Source of the DNA: Hormoscilla sp. GM7CHS1pb
Lineage (GTDB): Bacteria; Cyanobacteriota; Cyanobacteriia; Cyanobacteriales; Desertifilaceae
DNA: 64,000 bases
Assembly (NCBI GenBank): GCA_014323675.1
Contig: JACONN010000001.1
Span: 1 to 64,000, forward strand
Direction: 5' to 3'
The position numbers and the translations under genes are program-made. Of the stretch, positions 57,707 through 64,000 are shown piece after piece. The stretch's first letter is position 1. The number at the start of each line of letters is the position of its first letter. The notes beneath the pieces were generated by a model that was not told the origin of the DNA, did not search any database, and was given only the letters and a program-made list of their open reading frames with translations.

Positions 57707-58624
57707 CTAGCAGCTTGTTACTCCCTGCTGCTCAATTTGCAGGGTTTTCACAACCGCTGCAATGGACTGCTGCTGCCAGGCCAAGGCGATCGCCGCTGCT
57801 ACATCCGATGCTGGCCCTGGTTCCACCAAGGCCAACAGAGTCGGTCCTGCACCACTGATTACCATCCCTAATGCACCGGCATCCACGGCGGCTTTCTGAA
57901 CAACATCATATCCGAGAATCAAGCTTTTCCGGTAAGGTTGATGGATGCGGTCTTGCAGGGCAGATCGGATCCAGTCGGCCCGACCTGTTTCTAATCCTCG
58001 CACTAATAAGCCCAAATGGGAAGTGTTAAATATGGCATCGGCGCGACTGTACTGGGTGGGGAGAACCCGTCGGGCCTCGGCAGTAGATAGTTCAAAATCG
58101 GGTATTGCTACAACTGGAATAATATGGGAATGCCAGGGGATGTCGCAAATCTGGCAACCCCCATCACTGGTGGCGGCCAGACGACAGCCTCCCAAAAGTG
58201 CCGGGACGACGTTATCGGGATGTCCTTCTAGGGCGATCGCCAGTTCCAGCACTTCAGTTCGATCGAGAGGTTCCCCTGCTAGCAGGTTAGCAGCAACCAA
58301 CCCCCCGACGATCGCGGTGGCGGAACTCCCCAACCCTCTGGCCAAAGGTACGTCGATGGTAATCGATATCTGTACGGGTGGCGCAGTTTGTCCTAAATGC
58401 TCGTATAATTTGACAAAAGATTGGTAGAGGAGATTGTCAGCACCCGTACTCAGTCCCTTTGCCCCTGCACCGGTGACATTAATATCGTAAAGTTTGTCGT
58501 CATTGTCGGTGAGGTACTCAAACTGGAATTGATTGTAGAGGGTTAAAGCTGCACCGATGCAATCAAAGCCAGGACCGAGGTTTGCCGTTGTCGCCGGTAC
58601 TTTAACTGTAACTGTATTGACCAT
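57707..58624 (-). CDS. thrB: Homoserine kinase
   Basis: 305-residue GHMP kinase that phosphorylates homoserine on the way to threonine. VKVPATTANLGPGFDCIGAA and the ATP loop PLARGLGSSATAIVGGLVAA are signatures; GAGPTLLALVEPG is the third motif. Between the hydrolase and this gene (57594-57706) only a short direct repeat (tcaagtcaaaagtcaaaag, tcaagtcaaaagtcacg) is seen. Confidence 0.95.
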   Translation of the reverse strand: MVNTVTVKVPATTANLGPGFDCIGAALTLYNQFQFEYLTDNDDKLYDINVTGAGAKGLSTGADNLLYQSFVKLYEHLGQTAPPVQISITIDVPLARGLGSSATAIVGGLVAANLLAGEPLDRTEVLELAIALEGHPDNVVPALLGGCRLAATSDGGCQICDIPWHSHIIPVVAIPDFELSTAEARRVLPTQYSRADAIFNTSHLGLLVRGLETGRADWIRSALQDRIHQPYRKSLILGYDVVQKAAVDAGALGMVISGAGPTLLALVEPGPASDVAAAIALAWQQQSIAAVVKTLQIEQQGVTSC

Positions 58625-58740
58625 TTTGAATATTTTACTGCCCCATATGCCAGATATTAGATGATATCAGATTCTGTTGGCAAGGGGCGATCGACCTGTG
58701 AGGAGATGAGAAGATGGGTTGATAACAGCACTTCGTAAAA

Positions 58741-60056
58741 TGTAGAAAAACGTAGAAAGTGGTATATAATCAGTGGTGACAGATATGACGCGAGCGCGTA
58801 GTGGGAGGGGACGACAGATGCAGCTAGTACAACAGCACATCGTCAACAGGAATCATCCATATTGGTCTTACTTTGACCAGCAGTGTTTCCTATCCAAGAA
58901 TCTTTTCAACCTAGCTAACTACCATATGCGTCAACACTTCTTTGGGACCAGACGTGTGATGTCATTTACAGCGCTCTATCACCTGGTGTCAAAGTCCCAA
59001 GCGTATTACTTGCTACCGAATACCAAGGTTGCCAAGCAGGTGACCAGACGTGTTCACAAGACATGGCTGGGCTATAAGGCAGCGCATAAAGACTGGCAGA
59101 AACACCCAGAGAAGTATATTGGTGAGCCAAGGATACCGAAATATAAGGACAAGACTAAGGGGCGCTATATGCTCGTCTTTCCATTGGAGACGGTATCCAA
59201 GCCACCACTACGAAAAGGAATCGTCAAGCTAACACCTTGCCCTATTCAATTTTCCTCAGGTTTGCTGGATGTTGCAGAGGTGAGAGTTGTACCGAAGTCA
59301 GGTTGTTATGTTGTCGAGATTGTTTATGAAAAACAGGAGGCGAATGTAGTTTATGGAGACGCTGTTGCTGGTGTTGACTTAGGTTTGGTGAATCTGGTCA
59401 CTTTAACAACTAATCAGCCTGGTGTTGCACCACTGCTGATTAAGGGAGGGGCGCTTAAGGCCATCAATACCTACTACAATAAACGGAAGGCGAAACTTCA
59501 GGGAGACCTTGAAACAAGACATAGTCTAAAGGTCAGCTCTTTACTAGATGCGCTTAGCATGAAGCGCAATAACCGAGTTAAAAACTACCTTCATACGACC
59601 AGTCGTAGAGTCATTGACTGGTGTGTTAACCACAACATCAAGACTCTGATTATTGGGAAGAACGATGGTTGGAAGAATGGTATCCAGATAGGACGCAAGA
59701 ACAATCAGCAGTTCGTTAACATTCCACACGCCAAGTTAGTCTCCCAACTTGTCTACAAGGGGATACTGGTTGGTATTGAGGTCATCACGACTGAAGAGAG
59801 CTATACCAGTAAGGCATCATTCTTGCATCTAGATGAATTACCATTACATGGCGATGGACAGAAGCAAAAGTTTAGCGGTCGCCGAGTCAAGCGTGGTTTG
59901 TATAAGTCTGCGCTCGGGCTACTGAACGCTGACGTTAATGGCTCCTACAACATCATCCGAAAAGTAAAGTCAAATGCCTTCGATGGCTATGACTTAAAGG
60001 CAAGGCAGTTTTATGCCTTCAGTGCTTGACCCACTGAGAACTCACGATTTTCTACA
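58741..60056 (+). mobile_element. IS200/IS605-type element carrying only tnpB
   Basis: Candidate ends share an inverted motif: TGTAGAAAAACGT at 58741-58753 and ACGATTTTCTACA at 60044-60056. TnpA is absent, so movement would need a TnpA from elsewhere. TATAAT at 58765-58770 could drive tnpB. Exact ends cannot be fixed from sequence alone. Confidence 0.6.
58818..60029 (+). CDS. tnpB: TnpB-family RNA-guided endonuclease, variant active site
   Basis: 404 residues from ATG 58818, preceded by GGGAGGGG; the frame opens at GTG 58773. RuvC-I GVDLGLVNLV has Asp187 and RuvC-III LNADVNGSYNI has Asp372. The usual RuvC-II Glu is missing: residues 278-285 read IIGKNDGW. The zinc-finger Cys pairs are also absent; the equivalent region reads TEESYTSKASFLHLDE, with Glu326/327 conserved in this subgroup. 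TnpB cleaves DNA guided by an omega RNA from the element's right end. Confidence 0.87.
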   Translation: MQLVQQHIVNRNHPYWSYFDQQCFLSKNLFNLANYHMRQHFFGTRRVMSFTALYHLVSKSQAYYLLPNTKVAKQVTRRVHKTWLGYKAAHKDWQKHPEKYIGEPRIPKYKDKTKGRYMLVFPLETVSKPPLRKGIVKLTPCPIQFSSGLLDVAEVRVVPKSGCYVVEIVYEKQEANVVYGDAVAGVDLGLVNLVTLTTNQPGVAPLLIKGGALKAINTYYNKRKAKLQGDLETRHSLKVSSLLDALSMKRNNRVKNYLHTTSRRVIDWCVNHNIKTLIIGKNDGWKNGIQIGRKNNQQFVNIPHAKLVSQLVYKGILVGIEVITTEESYTSKASFLHLDELPLHGDGQKQKFSGRRVKRGLYKSALGLLNADVNGSYNIIRKVKSNAFDGYDLKARQFYAFSA

Positions 60057-60062
60057 AATCGC

Positions 60063-60680
60063 GTGAACGGTTTCTATTCACAAGTAATTTTCCCTCGCGC
60101 TTTGGACTGGGTGATGTCTGGCCCGGTTTTTACTCAGTACCGTCAAGCAGTTTTGTCCGAGGTTTCGGGGGAAGTTTTGGAAATTGGCTTTGGTACGGGA
60201 TTGAATTTGCCCCATTACCCGGAAACCATGCAAAAGCTGACTGCGATCGATTCTAATGCTGGGATGAATGCTTTAGCAAGGAAACGCATTCAATCTTCTG
60301 GGATTATTGTAGCTAATCGAGTCCTGAATGGTGAGAATTTACCGATGGCGGATAATAGCTTTGATAGCGTAGTGAGTACCTGGACATTATGTAGCATTGC
60401 CAAGGTAGAACAAGCGCTACAGGAAATTCATCGGGTGCTCAAACCTGGGGGAAAGTTCTTTTTCATCGAACATGGACTGAGTGACGACCCCAAAGTGCAA
60501 GTCTGGCAACATCGCTTGACGCCTTTACAGAAGATTATAGCGGATGGCTGTCATCTCGATCGCAATATGAAAAAGTTAGTGGAAAACCAGTTTGAGATGC
60601 TGAAGCTGGAGCTGTTTTATATGGAAGAAACTCCGAAATTTGCTGGCTATATGTATAAAGGCGTTGCTACAAAAGTATGA
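60063..60680 (+). CDS. Class I SAM-dependent methyltransferase
   Basis: 205 residues beginning at GTG 60063. VLEIGFGTGLNLPHYPE is the SAM-binding motif I, DNSFDSVVSTWTLCSIAKVE motifs II/III and LKPGGKFFFIEHG post-motif. Related to UbiE/METTL7-like enzymes with the FYMEETPKFAGYMYKGVA ending. The TnpB element's right end lies only a few bases upstream, so its original promoter has probably been displaced. Confidence 0.88.
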   Translation: MNGFYSQVIFPRALDWVMSGPVFTQYRQAVLSEVSGEVLEIGFGTGLNLPHYPETMQKLTAIDSNAGMNALARKRIQSSGIIVANRVLNGENLPMADNSFDSVVSTWTLCSIAKVEQALQEIHRVLKPGGKFFFIEHGLSDDPKVQVWQHRLTPLQKIIADGCHLDRNMKKLVENQFEMLKLELFYMEETPKFAGYMYKGVATKV

Positions 60681-60965
60681 TATAGTGAGTTATTGCACCA
60701 TTCTCGATTAGTCTCATAGCCCGCCGGGGGTTCAAACCCCCGGCTAATAGCTAAAGTCGGTTGAAAACCGACTAAAAATATTGGTCGATCGACCATGATA
60801 TATATTCGTCTGCTTTCCGGAGTCGGTAAATTAACGGTAAAGAATTGGGATGTATCCCTGTATGGGCTTTGATTTGTTCCCGAAGTCGGGCGATCGCATT
60901 TCCATGCCATAACTATCTAAAAAATAATCAGTATTTCCAGGAGTTCAGGGAAATAAATTGATTTG
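60681..60965. other. Gene-free interval with a repeat hairpin and relic
   Basis: GGGTTCAAACCCCCGGCTAA and AGTCGGTTGAAAACCGACT at 60727-60773 belong to the dispersed family. On the minus strand about 60905-60785 reads NAIARLREQIKAHTGIHPNS and on to RLRKADEY, without a start; probably a gene remnant. Confidence 0.45.
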
Positions 60966-61346
60966 TTAAGCTAAAACCAGATTCCTCGATCTAGTCTTAG
61001 GCTCAAGGGAAACTCCTTGTTCTTCTAGTCGGTAACGTTCTTCATCGGCTTCCATTTTCAAGAGTTCTTGATGACTCTCGCAATAACGAATAACTTCGTG
61101 AATAGCGGCTAGAGGAAGATACCAATTATCTGCGGTCTCTTCTGGAGTCAAGTCATTAACTAGCATATCCTGCCAGACCGTAAAGGCTCGCAGTTTCTGC
61201 CCTTTGATGTAAAGTTGCCGCCGCCAAGGATGCTGACGCTCTACTAAATACTGCCACTCTTCAGTCGATATGGGTTCAAGTTCTGGGATCGCTAAGCGCA
61301 TTTGTCCGGACGAACTGTGCAGAAATAGTTGAGAGCCTGGAGACAT
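60966..61346 (-). CDS. Hypothetical protein, DUF433-like C-terminus
   Basis: 126 residues. The end, LVNDLTPEETADNWYLPLAA then IHEVIRYCESHQELLKME, resembles DUF433-type HTH antitoxin-like proteins. It starts 9 bases after a 54-residue gene, so the two form a unit. The N-terminal half is not recognised. Confidence 0.6.
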   Translation of the reverse strand: MSPGSQLFLHSSSGQMRLAIPELEPISTEEWQYLVERQHPWRRQLYIKGQKLRAFTVWQDMLVNDLTPEETADNWYLPLAAIHEVIRYCESHQELLKMEADEERYRLEEQGVSLEPKTRSRNLVLA

Positions 61347-61355
61347 TTGGCGCTC

Positions 61356-61520
61356 TCAAGCCACCATCACATTAATGGAGCGTTCAATTGCTTCTTTTAT
61401 GTTGGCCGCTCCGATCTCCTTGCACAGCCAGTCTAGCTGTGCTTCTCGATCTGGAGTTATTTTGAAGTGCTGTCCATATGTGGACAGTGTTTCTGGAGAA
61501 GATGCTGTGGGTCTGACCAT
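61356..61520 (-). CDS. Small 54-residue protein upstream of the DUF433-like gene
   Basis: Starts ATG at 61520 and stops at 61356: MVRPTASSPETLSTYGQHFK then ITPDREAQLDWLCKEIGAAN and IKEAIERSINVMVA. Basic N-terminus and a helical ribbon-helix-helix-like C-terminus suggest a DNA-binding antitoxin, but this is inference. Its 9-base spacing to the next gene points to one transcript. Confidence 0.55.
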   Translation of the reverse strand: MVRPTASSPETLSTYGQHFKITPDREAQLDWLCKEIGAANIKEAIERSINVMVA

Positions 61521-61977
61521 GTTTCTTTTTGCTTTTCCTCGGACAGTCGCGATCGGTATAATTAATTTTATTATAAACTATCGCCCATTCCCCTCGTTCC
61601 TAGGCTCCGCCTGGGAACGAGTTCTAGAGGCAGAGCCTCTAGTTGACAATGGTGCAAGATATGAGTATAATTAATTTTATTATAAGCTATCGCCTGCCCA
61701 AGCAAAGGCTGGAGCCACCAGCTGTACGGTGTCTGATTGGGGAGAGCCAGAATGTGCAACGCCCCAGTTGAGTTGCACCCAACCTCCCAAGCACAGTTGC
61801 TGTCCGACACTGGAATTACATAATGAGGGGCTCCGCCCCCAATTAATTCGCCCACAGTATCTTTTAACCCCCGGCGGGCCAGCAGCGAAGTGAGAGAATT
61901 ACAGCCACCGTGAGAATAGTTAATCCATTCAGGATCATCTGGCTCCCATAGCGCGATCGCCGTAACCATGCTGGGGG
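61521..61977. repeat. Repeat-rich gene-free interval
   Basis: Holds two AATTTTATTATAA(A/G)CTATCGCC copies (about 61563 and 61673), the dispersed cgttcctaggctccgcctgg hairpin, and AATGTGCAACGCC at 61751-61763, identical to the inner end of the IS1 element's right repeat. The frame over this region is repeat-derived. Confidence 0.55.
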
Positions 61978-62280
61978 TTACTGTTCTGGGGACTTGTCAA
62001 CTTCCACATAAAGACTTAATCCTTTCCTCGCATTAGCATTAAACTTCAATCCCACCTCTGTCTCAGTTGTTATCTCCACCGTATCCTGGGAAACATCATC
62101 GATTTGAATACTCTCAATTATAACTAACTGGCAGCAAGCTTTTGTCTCACTGGCTAAAAAAATCCTTTGTTTCACAGATAAAGTGATATCCCTAACCTTT
62201 GCTACAGCTGCTTTTGGTCGATCGAACCACTCTGTAATTTCACCAATTTCCCTAACTTGTCCTGTCGATACCTGTTGCAA
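61978..62280 (-). CDS. 100-residue protein or displaced C-terminus of the HEPN protein
   Basis: Frame starting at a TTG (QQVSTGQVREIGEITEWFDR) that overlaps the HEPN gene by 29 bases. It is beta-rich with LSVKQRIFLASETKACCQLV and VEITTETEVGLKFNANARKG. It lacks a usual start and ribosome site. Removing one T or A near 62270-62275 would fuse it to the HEPN frame, giving about 350 residues. I consider that likely, since many indels of this kind occur in the window. Confidence 0.5.
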   Translation of the reverse strand: MQQVSTGQVREIGEITEWFDRPKAAVAKVRDITLSVKQRIFLASETKACCQLVIIESIQIDDVSQDTVEITTETEVGLKFNANARKGLSLYVEVDKSPEQ

Positions 62281-63019
62281 TTATACGATAAGTCACCAAC
62301 TCTGCTAATGCTTGGCATAAGGACTCGATAAAATCACATAATTCTAGGAGTCCTTTAAAGCCCAAAATCTCATCTACAACTGCTCCGTGTGCTGCATCAT
62401 TCCGGTAACTAATCAGTTCATTTAGTTCTATTTTACCAATATTTTGACTTTCCATGTATTTATTTACCCACCTCCAAGCATCGGCAATTCCAGCATCAGC
62501 CAACAATCTGTCTAGCTCATCCTTCCGTAAATTTTGCTCGTGCAAGAGAAATGCTTGAGGTATTAAATAGTATTTTTCCTTGCCTGTTATCCCATTTAAT
62601 AACCCTTTAACAACATCAATATCACTTGCCTCTAATTTATTCTTTTTAAGGTCAAGCAGCAAACGCCCTACCCCTTTACAGTGGGTATTCCTGATTCTCT
62701 CGTCCAAGTCAGAATAACTGGAAACCTGTTCTGGAAGAAATTCTAACCACAGAGAAATTAAATCTTCAACAAATTTCTCGTAAACAGCATATAACCGAGT
62801 AATAGCAGCACAGCGTTCGTAAATCCGCCATTCATTCTCCTCTGGAATTACCTCAATTAGTTCAGTTATTTTTACACTCTCTTCTGATTCCTGTTTCGTT
62901 TCGACCGCGATTTTTATGATTTCTCTGAGCTTTTGATTGGTCAGGAGAATTGCACGAATGGTATCAATTTTCGGCCTGAGTTTATTGATAAGATTTTGAA
63001 GCTCGTCAAAGTAAGACAT
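62252..63019 (-). CDS. HEPN-domain protein (MAE_28990/MAE_18760-like nuclease)
   Basis: 255 residues, mostly helical. ISYRNDAAHGAVVDEI near residue 210 is the R-X4-H motif of HEPN RNases; the family resembles the MAE_28990/RiboL-PSP-HEPN group. WRIYERCAAITRLYAVYEKF near residue 70 is the other conserved helix. It follows the DUF262 gene by 6 bases and is certainly cotranscribed. RNA cleavage as the effector of a defence system is inferred. Confidence 0.78.
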   Translation of the reverse strand: MSYFDELQNLINKLRPKIDTIRAILLTNQKLREIIKIAVETKQESEESVKITELIEVIPEENEWRIYERCAAITRLYAVYEKFVEDLISLWLEFLPEQVSSYSDLDERIRNTHCKGVGRLLLDLKKNKLEASDIDVVKGLLNGITGKEKYYLIPQAFLLHEQNLRKDELDRLLADAGIADAWRWVNKYMESQNIGKIELNELISYRNDAAHGAVVDEILGFKGLLELCDFIESLCQALAELVTYRIIATGIDRTS

Positions 63020-63025
63020 GGCTAG

Positions 63026-64000
63026 TTACTCGGCAATAACTTGGGTCAGCATATCGTCGAAAAGTTGGATTCGCTTCTGGATATCGGCATTGGTTTTTCC
63101 ACCACCGGTAAACAGACGCGCTTTGTCGTCGTTCAGAAGCTGCCTTGTCCGTGCAATCACTTGTTCTTTTCGCGAAATCAGCAAGTTGGTATCGGACAAA
63201 TGCCTGCTAAACCCCACCATAACAGCATCATAATAAGCTTTATAAGAACGATATTGTCTCGGGCTAGACTGCCGGTCGAAAGGCTTAAATAAATCCTGCC
63301 CGTAAATTTGGTGAGCCAGATCGATTGTTTGAATAAAAATGCTCTCAAGCATTTCAACATCTTTATCAGAACAGTGCATACTTTTCATCATGTATAAATC
63401 CAAGAATTCTGTTAAATCTCCGCGTAATTCCTCAGCATGACGCAAAGCGAAGAAGCGCAGAACTAACTCGGCGTCTTCCATCTTTTTGTAGAGAGCATTC
63501 TTAGACAGTTTTTTGTCATTATCTTCTATAGGTATCCCCCAAGCCTCAGCAAATATCGGTTTCCGTGCTAGTGTTAGCAAGAGTTCGTTAAATTTTCCTA
63601 GATATAAACAGTTTCTGATCTCCTGCCGACTTAGATCGACTCCTTCAGTATTCAGACGCTCAAAAGCACGCTGCTTTAGAAACAGTGCCTTTTCAGGATT
63701 TGGTTCCGACTCAAATATCAATACGATCGAGGATAGAGAACGACGGTTGATCCCAGCTTTAATTGTTAGTGGCAGGTCTTCATACTTCCGTCCATTTAGT
63801 TCTGGCCAAAGCTCTAGTCCTTGAAGTACGAGTTTGTTTTCGTAAAAAGCTTGAAGTGCTGTTATTCTCTGTTGACCGTCCATCACTTCATAGGAATTAT
63901 ATGCTTTTTCATAAAGAATGATTGGTGGTACAGGAATATTGATAAGAAATGATTCGATCAATCGTGATTGTTGGACAGGGTTCCAACGCGCTCTCCTCTG
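63026..64000 (-). CDS. DUF262 domain protein (GmrSD-like), 5' end beyond the window
   Basis: At least 324 residues; the frame is open to base 64000 (RRARWNPVQQSRLIESFLIN), so the start lies outside. YEVMDGQQRITALQAFYENK carries the ParB-like DGQQR motif of DUF262, as in GmrS/SspE-type nucleases; FERLNTEGVDLSRQEIRNC is the second block with N and E. The C-terminal half is helical with no HNH (DUF1524) motif. DUF262 uses NTP hydrolysis in anti-phage systems acting on modified DNA. It leads the operon with the HEPN gene. Confidence 0.85.
   Translation of the reverse strand, partial: QRRARWNPVQQSRLIESFLINIPVPPIILYEKAYNSYEVMDGQQRITALQAFYENKLVLQGLELWPELNGRKYEDLPLTIKAGINRRSLSSIVLIFESEPNPEKALFLKQRAFERLNTEGVDLSRQEIRNCLYLGKFNELLLTLARKPIFAEAWGIPIEDNDKKLSKNALYKKMEDAELVLRFFALRHAEELRGDLTEFLDLYMMKSMHCSDKDVEMLESIFIQTIDLAHQIYGQDLFKPFDRQSSPRQYRSYKAYYDAVMVGFSRHLSDTNLLISRKEQVIARTRQLLNDDKARLFTGGGKTNADIQKRIQLFDDMLTQVIAE

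Noticed and set aside
61571..61969. 132-residue minus-strand frame
   Set aside because: Runs through dispersed repeats; no homology-like blocks.

Overview
The window reads as chromosome of a cyanobacterium, probably a filamentous, repeat-rich Oscillatoriales-type species; I cannot name the genus. The evidence is the very frequent HIP1 octamer GCGATCGC and its variants, cyanobacterial genes and gene orders (sufR/ftrC/sufB, rpsB-tsf upstream of recG, arogenate-type tyrA), and an accessory load typical of such genomes: Uma2 nucleases, pentapeptide-repeat proteins, many toxin-antitoxin modules and many IS remnants.

Layout. 0-4 kb: a Uma2 gene, then the Fe-S regulator sufR facing ftrC and sufB across two SufR operators; sufC, sufD and sufS do not follow sufB. 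4.4-8.4 kb: two surface-type proteins, one leucine-rich repeat protein and one propeller protein with cohesin-like and dockerin-like ends. 8.5-9.7 kb: an MNT/HEPN toxin-antitoxin pair flanked by relics. 10-19 kb: an exopolysaccharide locus (long RmlA, three glycosyltransferases, a polyprenyl-phosphate sugar transferase, gmd, fcl) holding an IS1-type element and two small genes. 19.2-25.6 kb: mobile-DNA cluster with an ISKra4-type IS, an adjoining group II intron without a reverse transcriptase, a RelE/HigA-type module flanked by a 101-bp duplication of the cobW 3' end, cobW, and a transposase relic. 26-29.4 kb: 5-FCL, RecQ-type helicase, CRP-family regulator. 29.7-39.4 kb: DUF29-like genes, a second MNT/HEPN pair, pentapeptide proteins, UPF0175/DUF3368 genes, an RmlD-like gene split by an IS630-type element with TA duplication, and a minisatellite of about 42 copies of an 8-bp unit. 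40-49 kb is mostly housekeeping: rpsB, tsf, a conserved hypothetical, recG, glutathione reductase, a peroxiredoxin, tyrA. 49-56.5 kb is again accessory: tandem Uma2 copies, a duplicated Pmp3-type gene whose second copy is fused to a group II intron fragment, an LRAT-like protein, a VapC module. 56.5-64 kb: endolysin-like hydrolase, thrB, a TnpB element, a methyltransferase, a small two-gene unit and, at the edge, a DUF262 + HEPN operon that is the best candidate for an uncharacterised defence system.

At least ten genes carry single-base indels at short homopolymers (sufR, propeller, gmd, AbrB, TPR-pentapeptide, conserved hypothetical, recG, gor twice, a Uma2 copy, an ISKra4 transposase). Since essential-type genes are hit, this looks more like sequencing error than decay. 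I annotate these as single genes with the shift noted and reserve pseudogene for truncated, insertion-split or multiply broken pieces.
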